Part shown: positions 7,440 to 14,635 of the stretch, piece after piece | Position numbering within the stretch: the stretch's first letter is position 1 | Layout of the letters: each line of letters starts with the position of its first letter | DNA from: JAFGSI01 sp041287425 | Lineage (GTDB): Bacteria > Chloroflexota > Anaerolineae > Anaerolineales > Villigracilaceae | Assembly (NCBI GenBank): GCA_041287425.1 | Contig: JBEULG010000028.1 | Coordinates: forward strand, 1 to 64,000 | Length of the DNA stretch: 64,000 nt | Reading direction: 5' to 3' | Translations under genes and position numbers: made by a program | Notes under the pieces: model-generated | Seen by the model: the letters and a program-made list of their open reading frames with translations, nothing else | Databases searched by the model: none | Told to the model about the DNA's origin: nothing

Positions 7440-8146
7440 AGGATGACCTCCTTGCTTTGGAGAGATGGCGTGGCCTCTTTGACCTGTTTGGTGAGTTCGG
7501 TCGTGTCCCCCGCGGTTTCCGCTGAAACAGAGATATCGGCGTAAGTCACTGTCAGTGCAATTTGATTGTCTCGGAAAGGGTAGGGTTCAACCGTTATTTT
7601 TCCATCGGCGCGTTTTTCGGTTTTGAACTCCATAAATTCCGGCTTGCGTGGGTCTTTATCCAATGCATAAATCTCGACTTCAGCAGTAATCTGGTCGCAC
7701 ATTTGCAAAGCATAGGCATCGAAGGGAAAGAGTTCTGCCAGGTGTCTCAAGTTTGGCTCCAGGCGTAAGCGGGCAATGGCATCGTTGATGTCGCTGACCG
7801 AGTAGGCCTGGTGGTGCAAGCGGATGAGCAATTCCACATACAGGTCAGGGTCGGTGACATCGAAACGATGGCCTCGATAGGAATAAACCAGTTCGCCGCT
7901 GCCGTTGCGCTCAATACGGAAACGGTGGCGCTTGCCCTCGTCGTGCCGTTCGGCGGCGCGGATGAGTTTTTGACGCGTCTGCTCGAAGAGCGTTTGCAGA
8001 TGGGACGGTACCTGCAAAAAGGCCTTGTCCGGTTGCCAGGCTTGCGCCAGACGCGTGACGTTTGCCAGGTGCGATTCCAAAGTCACTGCACGGATGACGG
8101 TCACTTGTTTACTGGTTGGAAGGAAAAACACGCGTCCGGTATCCAT
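7424..8146 (-). CDS. cas3'': Stand-alone HD nuclease Cas3''
   Basis: 240 residues from the ATG at 8146 (AAAGGAGG upstream; its first base overlaps the csc1 TGA). I read an HD phosphohydrolase: SHLANV (His26), AERHDEGK (His68-Asp69, Lys72), YRGHRF (His93), IRLHHQAY (His111/112) and LQMCDQ (Asp151), in the order seen in Cas3'' and Cas10 HD domains. In canonical type I-D this domain is the N-terminus of Cas10d; here Cas10d has no such motifs and the HD protein is encoded between csc1 and cas3'. It probably supplies the DNA-cutting activity. The C-terminal 80 residues are beta-rich and unrecognised. The HD call is from motif spacing, not a search. Confidence 0.82.
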   Translation of the reverse strand: MDTGRVFFLPTSKQVTVIRAVTLESHLANVTRLAQAWQPDKAFLQVPSHLQTLFEQTRQKLIRAAERHDEGKRHRFRIERNGSGELVYSYRGHRFDVTDPDLYVELLIRLHHQAYSVSDINDAIARLRLEPNLRHLAELFPFDAYALQMCDQITAEVEIYALDKDPRKPEFMEFKTEKRADGKITVEPYPFRDNQIALTVTYADISVSAETAGDTTELTKQVKEATPSLQSKEVILCPSA

Positions 8147-8949
8147 CACGCGCCTCCTTTGAGTTGGTCAATCCACGCCTTGGGGAAGTATTCCTGCCCA
8201 TCGGTGTAGTAATCCAGTTCGATTTCGTGGCGCACCCAGGCCGCCAGGAAGGGTTGAATGAGAATGCCATCGCCTGGCACGCCTTCGGCGCTCTCTGGCG
8301 CAGGTTGAAGCAGGGTTTTCCATTGGTAGGCATAGAGCGTAAAGAAATCTGCCGGTTCGTTTCCCAATGCTCCTGCCGGGATGGGTGTGGCGGGGCGGGC
8401 TTTCAGCCGTTGAGGTCCTTGCAACTCCACCACCTCGCTCACCGACTCCACAAAGGCATAGCCTTCCTTGCCCAGTTTACAGCCCCAGTTTTGCACCTCG
8501 CGCAGCGTTTCCAGCGGCTGGCGTTCTGCATGTACCACATAGCCGGTTATGCGCTCGGTGTGCAGGTATTCCCAGAGAGGGATTTGGGCATTGAAGTCAC
8601 TCTTTTCGCGCCGTAGGGCAGAAAATTCAACATGTTTGAAAGTTGCGGCTGCACCCCAGGGTTGATGCCGCTTGGTGCGGTGGGTGGAATAGACAGCCGG
8701 ATAGGCGCCCAAAGCGATGTAACCAGGCGGAAGGGTGTAGAACTTGGCATCTTTGTTTAAGTCGCCTTTTGGCCTGCGAATATCGCCGGGCAATTCCAAT
8801 TCCTCTTTCAACATCACCAAACGGCGCAAAAAGCCTGCCAGGGCCGTTGGCGGCGCAAATGGGTAGGTGGGAAAGACGGTGGTGGCAAAGGGAATGCGCC
8901 GAAAGAGCAGCGAACCGGTCGGAACGATGACCAGTTTGAGCAGATACAT
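8146..8949 (-). CDS. csc1: Cas5-family subunit Csc1 of I-D Cascade
   Basis: 267 residues. An upstream in-frame start at 8997 lies inside csc2; the ATG at 8949, 11 nt after the csc2 stop and preceded by CGGAG, is preferred and gives the RAMP-like start MYLLKLVIVPTGSLLFRR. The rest fits Csc1: TVFPTYPFAPPTALAGFLRR (the Cas5 helix after strand 1), then a variable middle, and ERITGYVVHAE. Csc1 caps the 5' handle of crRNA and contacts the large subunit. Assignment rests on order (between csc2 and cas3) and the Cas5-like N-terminus. Confidence 0.87.
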   Translation of the reverse strand: MYLLKLVIVPTGSLLFRRIPFATTVFPTYPFAPPTALAGFLRRLVMLKEELELPGDIRRPKGDLNKDAKFYTLPPGYIALGAYPAVYSTHRTKRHQPWGAAATFKHVEFSALRREKSDFNAQIPLWEYLHTERITGYVVHAERQPLETLREVQNWGCKLGKEGYAFVESVSEVVELQGPQRLKARPATPIPAGALGNEPADFFTLYAYQWKTLLQPAPESAEGVPGDGILIQPFLAAWVRHEIELDYYTDGQEYFPKAWIDQLKGGA

Positions 8950-8960
8950 GGCGCGCTCCG

Positions 8961-9908
8961 CTATTTCAGCATCTCTTGAACGAAGGAATCTGCCCATTCC
9001 TGCAGAATTTTCAGGGCGGCGTTGCCTATCCAGCGCTCAAAGCGTTCATTCGGTTTGAAATAGGCCTTTTTGTCTTCTTTGCCACCCACCGTGTGCGCCA
9101 ACAGAGCAAAGCGTTGCAGCGCTTCGTCCACATCAATAATGTGCGGCGAAATCACAGGACGGCTGCCCAGCGGCGAGAGATATTTATCCACTACAATCAC
9201 TGGCTCCAGGCTTCCGGTCAGTACGTCGCTGTAAAACAGCGCCATCCCTTTGGGATTACCCGCCCCCAACCGCACCAGCGATTGCAGGAAGGCATACGCG
9301 GCGCCGTTAAACTCAGATTGCGCCACACTCAGCGCATGATTGTAGATGGGATAGAGCAAGCCGGGTTCGTTGTACTCGCGTTTGAAGGGCATCGGGTTCT
9401 CGCCTTCGCGCCGCAGATTGGATGGGTGCATCGCACGCTGTTTTTCGGCAGGGGCTTGCTCCTGAATTGCTGTTCCGCCGCCATGCGTCAGCCGGCCGAT
9501 GTATGTCACCGGAGAGCGCTTTTCAGTTTTTCCGTCAAGCAATTCAATCTCTGTTTCGCTAGGCAGCATGGCGCCAAAAATACGGCAAATCGGGCAATTT
9601 TCCTTGCCGCAGGTGTGGGGAATACCACAGCCGAGTTTTTCGCCCAGGAGGACACCCTTGATGTCCATATTGATGAGTGTACGCCGCTCGATACCGCGCC
9701 GTTTGGTGGGGGAGAGATAGCACTTCTCGATGTCGCGTTCTCCCTTGGGCGATGCAATTTTGACGGTTTCCACCAGATTGACGTTTACGGCCACATCGTG
9801 CCCCAGGTAAATTTCCTGCGGTCCTTCGAGAATAGCGTAAATATCGTAGTGGTAGCGCTGTCCGTTGCTGGCAGGTAGCCCGCTGGACGCTTTGACTTTG
9901 TCAGCCAT
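8961..9908 (-). CDS. csc2: Cas7-family backbone subunit Csc2 of I-D Cascade
   Basis: 315 residues from the ATG at 9908, which follows AAGGAGG and begins one base after the cas10d stop codon. Recognisable Csc2 features: YDIYAILEGPQEIYLGHDVAVNVN near the N-terminus, a Cys-rich insertion CGIPHTCGKENCPICRIFGA (about residues 106-125) likely binding zinc, and THGGGTAIQEQAP. Csc2 polymerises along the crRNA spacer. Its ribosome site is formed by the last cas10d codons, so translation of the two is coupled. Confidence 0.93.
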   Translation of the reverse strand: MADKVKASSGLPASNGQRYHYDIYAILEGPQEIYLGHDVAVNVNLVETVKIASPKGERDIEKCYLSPTKRRGIERRTLINMDIKGVLLGEKLGCGIPHTCGKENCPICRIFGAMLPSETEIELLDGKTEKRSPVTYIGRLTHGGGTAIQEQAPAEKQRAMHPSNLRREGENPMPFKREYNEPGLLYPIYNHALSVAQSEFNGAAYAFLQSLVRLGAGNPKGMALFYSDVLTGSLEPVIVVDKYLSPLGSRPVISPHIIDVDEALQRFALLAHTVGGKEDKKAYFKPNERFERWIGNAALKILQEWADSFVQEMLK

Positions 9909-9909
9909 G

Positions 9910-10374
9910 TTATGCCTCCTTCTTTTTGCCAAGATATTCGGGGAATCGAGCGTACAGGCTCAATTTGACCTGATAAGTAAAGTCGCGCTGGTCTTTTTCG
10001 GTCTGGTAGCGCGTCTCGAACAGATAGGTATATACCTTGCTGATGTCGTCGAAGAACACTTGTAGCGACGGCTTGCCGTTTTCGGTCGTCTCATGGACAT
10101 CAGCCCCTGCTTCTTCCAGCAAGGCTTTGGCCTGGGCGTAGATGAAATGTGTGTCGGGGCCGCGCCAGAGCCGCGCAGCAGTGCCTTGCAATCCGCCGGC
10201 GGCATCGTAGATGAAATGATTGGGTTCATCCACTTTTTCGAGCAGTTTTTCCACCTCTCGCTCTGCCTTCTGAGGGTCAGCCTTACTGCGCACGTGCGTT
10301 GCAAAGGCATACAAAATGCCAGTTAACCCTGCCACGTCTCGGAACAAGCGGGCTTTGTGCATCAAATCTCCCAT
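9910..10374 (-). CDS. cas11d: Small subunit Cas11d, made from an internal start in cas10d
   Basis: An in-frame ATG, codon 603 of cas10d (10374-10372), is preceded by a full-length Shine-Dalgarno AAAGGAGGT (10380-10388 on the minus strand) with five-base spacing. The site is hidden in the codons for ETERRSR. The product is 154 residues, MGDLMHKARLFRDV onward, all helical by eye. Established knowledge: in type I-D the small subunit is translated independently from within cas10d. This ribosome site is stronger than that of cas10d itself, fitting a subunit needed in several copies. Confidence 0.85.
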   Translation of the reverse strand: MGDLMHKARLFRDVAGLTGILYAFATHVRSKADPQKAEREVEKLLEKVDEPNHFIYDAAGGLQGTAARLWRGPDTHFIYAQAKALLEEAGADVHETTENGKPSLQVFFDDISKVYTYLFETRYQTEKDQRDFTYQVKLSLYARFPEYLGKKKEA

Positions 10375-12180
10375 GCGGGACCTCCTTTCTGTTTCTTCAA
10401 GTGAGTTATTCTCCAGCCACCAGACGTGCAAAGCACGCAGGTCTTCCAGACGGCTGGCTTCGACAGGGCTAAAACCGCCCTGTCGTTCCGCCATGAAGGC
10501 TTTGGTCAGTTCGTAAATGGCAAAAAGCACCTCCTCGTGTTGAATATGACGCAGAGATTTTTTCACTGCAGTCAATTTGCTTTTGTCGTTCTCCAGTTGG
10601 TACGGCGTTTTTACTGCGCCGAAAACATCCATCAGGCTGCTCAACCAGGCTAAATGTCGTCCTGGCAATACAACCTGAGCGCCTTCGATAATGGCTTCAA
10701 CCAGATAGGAACGGAACACATCTGCCGGGAACAGGGTGGCTACCTTCCAAAGCGCATACGGTTCTCTGCTAAATTCTTTCATGAGCGAGTTGTTGCCGAT
10801 TTTTTCTGTACAGGTCAGCATGACATAGCGCCCGGCATAAACATTCAATTCACCCAGGACGAACATGCGAAGGTGGTCTTCAAGAAGATAACGATATTCT
10901 TTCGTGCTGATGGGTTCTCTCAATCTGATGACAAACGCATCCCCGCCGAACTTGATAGGTGATATAAATGCTAGGTTTGCACAGACACCACAAACGGGTT
11001 GAGTTGTTTTTTGTGAATAACCTGATTGAGGCGTTTGAGATGGACTTGAGAGAATAATCTTGTTGCCTTTGACACGTTCTCCTTTATTCAATTCTCTTCC
11101 GCACAGATAACACGTGCTATTTACTAAATCGCCAGGAATTCGATTGTCAGGAGCCAAAGCCATTGGAGACAGCAAAACAGGAAAAGCATATAAACTGGAA
11201 GGATACAAAAGCTCAGGAATTTTTTTGAACCTGTTTTGTACGCTATCTGGTCTTGCTGTCAACTTACTGAGAGCGTTGTTACTAAACAAGAGTGCCATCC
11301 GCCTCAATTCGTTTCGTTCTGACAGCGGCAGAGCGCCAATTACATCATCAAATACAGCCAAAGAAGGTGTATGCTTTTCATATTTTTCTGCTAGCTCTTT
11401 CTGAAGCTTTTCACTTTCTTTTTCGAGACTTTCAATTTTCCGCTTAATAGATTTTTCTTCATTAGGCAACAGGTTGTTTCCTTCTAGCCTTTGTTTTAGT
11501 GTTATGACATGCTCTCGATTTTCGTGAATTTTCCTCTCACGCCATTCAAACATTGTTTTTAAAGCATGTTGAAAAGCAAAAAAATAGGCTGCAAGAATCT
11601 TCCCTTGTCTCTGAGTAACAATAGGAATGTCAATCGTATGAAAACTATCGCCAATATCAATTGAATTGAGCATCAGAATAAAAGTTTTTTGCAGTTCTAT
11701 TTCGGAAAAAGCATATTCTATAAAATCGCTCCAAAGTTTTTCAATCTCAATTTGCAAAGTCGTTCCGATAAAACAGGTAAAAGATTGTTCTCTCTCGTAA
11801 AGCAACAACCACTGATGGGTAACTTGCGCCCACACCACAAACCTATCCAAAAAACTCTCATACGCAATTCTTGCCTGCCATTCTTCGGGCAAGGGCGGCT
11901 TGTAGAGCGTGAGCAATTTGCCGATTTCCTCTCCCTGCCAGAGAAACGTATCGCCGCACTGTTCCAGCTGGCTCAACTCGAACGCCGACGCGCTCCCGTT
12001 CCCGCCGCGCGCCAATTGACGCAGGCAAGCGTGCGCTCCAATCGCGCGCCAGGCACCTTCTAGGATGCGGCGGTTATCACTGCCGGCGTAAGCAGCGATG
12101 AGCACGTTGCGCAAAGTTTCATCCGGCTTCACTGCCGCGTGAACGGCAAGAATTTGAATTTTTGTGGCGTCATTCAGCAT
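9910..12180 (-). CDS. cas10d: Large subunit Cas10d (Csc3) lacking the HD domain
   Basis: 756 residues, shorter than typical Cas10d (about 900-1000). It starts MLNDATKIQILAVHAAV, without any HD motif. A coiled-coil region lies near residues 215-270 (Glu/Lys-rich heptads). A four-Cys zinc site, CYLCGREL then CGVCANLAF, near residues 354-400 is typical of Cas10d. No GGDD cyclase motif is seen. The C-terminal alpha-helical part is probably also made separately as Cas11d. Start ATG has GGAG about ten bases upstream. The stretch around 10.95-11.85 kb is clearly more AT-rich than the gene's ends. Cas10d recognises the PAM and recruits Cas3. Confidence 0.88.
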   Translation of the reverse strand: MLNDATKIQILAVHAAVKPDETLRNVLIAAYAGSDNRRILEGAWRAIGAHACLRQLARGGNGSASAFELSQLEQCGDTFLWQGEEIGKLLTLYKPPLPEEWQARIAYESFLDRFVVWAQVTHQWLLLYEREQSFTCFIGTTLQIEIEKLWSDFIEYAFSEIELQKTFILMLNSIDIGDSFHTIDIPIVTQRQGKILAAYFFAFQHALKTMFEWRERKIHENREHVITLKQRLEGNNLLPNEEKSIKRKIESLEKESEKLQKELAEKYEKHTPSLAVFDDVIGALPLSERNELRRMALLFSNNALSKLTARPDSVQNRFKKIPELLYPSSLYAFPVLLSPMALAPDNRIPGDLVNSTCYLCGRELNKGERVKGNKIILSSPSQTPQSGYSQKTTQPVCGVCANLAFISPIKFGGDAFVIRLREPISTKEYRYLLEDHLRMFVLGELNVYAGRYVMLTCTEKIGNNSLMKEFSREPYALWKVATLFPADVFRSYLVEAIIEGAQVVLPGRHLAWLSSLMDVFGAVKTPYQLENDKSKLTAVKKSLRHIQHEEVLFAIYELTKAFMAERQGGFSPVEASRLEDLRALHVWWLENNSLEETERRSRMGDLMHKARLFRDVAGLTGILYAFATHVRSKADPQKAEREVEKLLEKVDEPNHFIYDAAGGLQGTAARLWRGPDTHFIYAQAKALLEEAGADVHETTENGKPSLQVFFDDISKVYTYLFETRYQTEKDQRDFTYQVKLSLYARFPEYLGKKKEA
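10380..10388 (-). promoter_or_regulatory. Internal Shine-Dalgarno for cas11d
   Basis: AAAGGAGGT on the minus strand, complementary to the 16S rRNA tail over its whole length, five bases before the internal ATG at 10374. Confidence 0.85.
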
Positions 12181-12403
12181 ACTGATTCGCTCCTGAACAA
12201 AATGTATTCCGGCAGCCTCGCCTGCAACGCGGCCGGCACCTCCTCCGCCAGCCTGGAAAAAACGGGCAACAACTTAATCTGCATCTGCCTCCAAGTCGTC
12301 CAGCCATCCGACCATTCGACCCTTCGACTACCCCGGCTCACCCCTCTCCCATCCCCCTTCGACCGGTTGCTATCAGTCTACAACATCCCACTGACAGAAT
12401 CCG
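12181..12403 (-). promoter_or_regulatory. Upstream region of the cas operon
   Basis: 223 bp between the WYL regulator and cas10d. It contains a short octamer-family stretch (about 12305-12345: CCGACCATTCGACCCTTCGACTA in pieces). An inverted repeat ACTGAC-N7-GTCAGT at 12390-12408 overlaps the WYL stop codon. The inverted repeat is a candidate operator. I do not see a clear -35/-10 pair, so the operon may be read through from the WYL gene. Confidence 0.5.
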
Positions 12404-13372
12404 TCAGTCAGAATCATACATTTCCCGGAATCGCTTCCCCAGGCGGGCAAAATCGGCGCGCAATTCGGGCGGCTCCAGCGCCTCCACCTCGTCCCCGAAC
12501 TGACGCAGCCACCAGCCGAATTCCCGCCAGCCCGAAACACGCGCCCGAAAGATGACCGAACCATCCGGCTGCACCTCCAGCCTCTGGGTCGGGTGATACT
12601 TCTCCTCCAGCACCAGATGGGCAATGGAGGGCGCAAAGCGGGCGGCCACCTCCACCTTCGGCGCCCCCCGAAACAGATTCCACGCCTCGCGCACATAGTC
12701 CTCAATCGAAAAAGCATCCGGCAGGACATAGGACTGTTCGGTCAGCCTGACCTGCCGGATGCGAATCATCTTGAACGTGCGCACCTCATCCGTGGAATGG
12801 CAATATCCCACCATATACCACTTCGCCCTTTCCGTAAACGCCCCATAGACATCCACCCGCCGCAAGCGCGGCATATCGGGCGGGTCACTTTTCGAGTCAT
12901 ATTCGATTTCTACCGTCCTTCGCAAAAGCCAGGCCTTTTGCAGCGTGCTGAAAACCTCCTCCAGACCCTCATAATCGGTCAGAGAGGCCGGTTCCAGCAC
13001 AAAACTGGCATTAATGGCCTCCGCCGAGACCTCGATGCTCGACATCGTCGCCGCCTCGATTTTGGTCAGTGCGCTCTGAGCGGCGCGCCCAAAAGGCGTT
13101 TTCTTTATCGGACGCGCCGTCAGCGCCATTTGAACGGCCAATGCCTCCTCGGTCGAAAAATGCAGCGACTGAATGTACGTTTTGCTGGCCAGATAATACC
13201 CCTCATAGGCCTTATCGAACTGGATGAAGACGCTACGCTCTTGCAAAGCACGAATATCGCGATAAATCGTGCGCTCTGTCACCCCAAATTCACGGCGCAG
13301 CCGCTCCATCGAAGCGTAGGGATGCAACCTCAAAAATTCCACCAGGGCGAACAAACGGTCTGCTTGCGGCAT
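12404..13372 (-). CDS. WYL-domain transcriptional regulator of the CRISPR locus
   Basis: 322 residues. The N-terminal DeoR-type winged helix is RLFALVEFLRLHPYASMERLRREFGVTERTIYRDI in pieces (residues 6-40). The middle carries the WYL-type beta domain with KWYMVGYCHSTDEVRTFKMIRI, and the C-terminal WCX segment follows. WYL proteins bind DNA and respond to nucleic acid or nucleotide ligands; in Synechocystis a WYL protein (Sll7009) represses a type I-D locus. Its position directly upstream of cas10d on the same strand suggests control of this cas operon. ATG preceded by AGAGGG. Confidence 0.9.
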   Translation of the reverse strand: MPQADRLFALVEFLRLHPYASMERLRREFGVTERTIYRDIRALQERSVFIQFDKAYEGYYLASKTYIQSLHFSTEEALAVQMALTARPIKKTPFGRAAQSALTKIEAATMSSIEVSAEAINASFVLEPASLTDYEGLEEVFSTLQKAWLLRRTVEIEYDSKSDPPDMPRLRRVDVYGAFTERAKWYMVGYCHSTDEVRTFKMIRIRQVRLTEQSYVLPDAFSIEDYVREAWNLFRGAPKVEVAARFAPSIAHLVLEEKYHPTQRLEVQPDGSVIFRARVSGWREFGWWLRQFGDEVEALEPPELRADFARLGKRFREMYDSD

Positions 13373-13815
13373 ATTCCCTCTTCCGAGACATCACAAAAGC
13401 CAGGCGGCAGTCTTTTCCCGACCTCGAACCTGTTTCCCGGCTACGTATAAAGAAACACCTGCAGCCAAACGGCGCAAGCGGCGAGTGGAATGCGTTACAA
13501 CTCATTCATCCACCACCACGCCCCTGGCTGCCTAGCCTCGTTGTCATCACCGAACCAAACAGCAGATTCACTTTATTCTACATGATGCCGACCCAGCGTC
13601 AATATCGGTGACGAACGTGATCTCATCGGGCATGTTGCCGCCTAAAGAGGGCTTCGCCTGGCAATACCAATAAGTTATATACGAAACTCGATTCCTCCAG
13701 CCCACTATCCTTCTACTAACCAGACTGGCGAACGACTGCGCGCCGAGGCCTGATCGTGCATCGGCGCGGCCGCCTCGTGGCAGCCTCGCGGCACCCGCCT
13801 GGCCTGCGGCCGGTT
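13373..13815. other. Intergenic region without recognised features
   Basis: 443 bp between the convergently placed 3' end of a secreted-protein gene and the WYL gene start. Short open frames here have no recognisable domain or ribosome site. The part at 13640-13700 is AT-rich. I see no tRNA, terminator or repeat family. Confidence 0.5.
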
Positions 13816-14463
13816 TCACTTGCGCCGCAGCAAGGAATAAACTCCCAGGAGCGAGAAAACGGACAGGACGAGCAGCGCCCCATACGCCGCGCTGCGATAG
13901 ACCTCCACGGTTGGCAAGACGGCCGGATTGGTGGGGAGGAGAGTCGGCGTCGGAAAAGGCGAGGGGGTGGCAGTAGGAAAAGGCGTGGCCGTCGGCAGGA
14001 CGGGGGTCAGCAAGACAGGCGTCTCGGTCGGAGGAGGAGTCGCCGTCGGGGTGGGCGTGTCGAGGGGCGTGTAATTGCGCACGCGCAGGCCGGCTACGAT
14101 CACGTCCAGCGCGGAACCGTCATTCAAGAAGACGCGCAAGCGCAAATCGTACTCGCCGTCGGTGATGGCGGTCGTATCCCAGACGGCCAGCACGCCATCG
14201 CTCACGGGTTGACTCGAGGCGGCGATCAGGAACCAGGTGCCGGTGGAATCGCCAGCGTAGGCAAACGCCACCTCGAAGGCCAGGAAGTTCTCGACCGCGC
14301 TGCTACCGAGGATGGTCACCATCCCCTGCAGAACCTGACCAGCCTGGGGAACCGTGACGACAGGCGTCTGCGTTTGGGCCTGCGCTGAGGAGGCCGGCGC
14401 TCCAACAGCAAACAAGGCCAGCAGAAGGACAAGGCCAAACGAACGAAGGCGACGTTTTTCCAT
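13816..14463 (-). CDS. Secreted, C-terminally membrane-anchored protein with a Pro/Thr stalk
   Basis: 215 residues from the ATG at 14463 (a GTG-type start further upstream would place charged residues before the signal). Signal peptide RRLRSFGLVLLLALFAVGAP with cleavage near AQAQT; then a beta-rich domain of about 100 residues (VVTVPQAGQVLQGMVTILGS, YDLRLRVFLNDGSALDVIV), a Pro/Thr repeat stalk (residues about 125-180, many TPTP/PTAT units), and a terminal transmembrane helix GALLVLSVFSLLGVYSLL followed by RRK. Function unknown. The extracellular part resembles a carbohydrate-binding or Ig-like fold only in general look. Confidence 0.75.
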   Translation of the reverse strand: MEKRRLRSFGLVLLLALFAVGAPASSAQAQTQTPVVTVPQAGQVLQGMVTILGSSAVENFLAFEVAFAYAGDSTGTWFLIAASSQPVSDGVLAVWDTTAITDGEYDLRLRVFLNDGSALDVIVAGLRVRNYTPLDTPTPTATPPPTETPVLLTPVLPTATPFPTATPSPFPTPTLLPTNPAVLPTVEVYRSAAYGALLVLSVFSLLGVYSLLRRK

Positions 14464-14531
14464 CACGACCCGCGCCTTCGAGTTTAACACGGAGGGCGAG
14501 GCGGGTCAACACCGGGGCGCGGGGTGCAATT

Positions 14532-14595
14532 TGACCTTTGCCTGAAGGGAAAGTGACCTTTGGCAGTTTCCTGTCTAGACGGAATTTGATAGAAT
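14532..14595 (+). promoter_or_regulatory. guaB promoter region with a direct repeat
   Basis: TGACCTTTG occurs at 14532-14540 and again at 14554-14562, 22 bp apart (two helical turns). Downstream, TG-A-TAGAAT at 14587-14595 is an extended -10 box. The repeats sit just upstream of the expected -35, a position suited to an activator or repressor dimer. Confidence 0.5.
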
Positions 14596-14635
14596 TGCCC
14601 CAAACTTTCCCCTCCGCCCGAAAAGGATGATTTGC

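Noticed and set aside
9910..12180. Cas10-type gene as evidence of a type III system
   Set aside because: Csc1, Csc2, Cas3' and the missing GGDD motif place it in type I-D; no Cmr/Csm genes present.
13568..13819. 83-codon open frame in the intergenic region after the WYL gene
   Set aside because: No ribosome site, no domain; overlaps the end of a better-supported gene.
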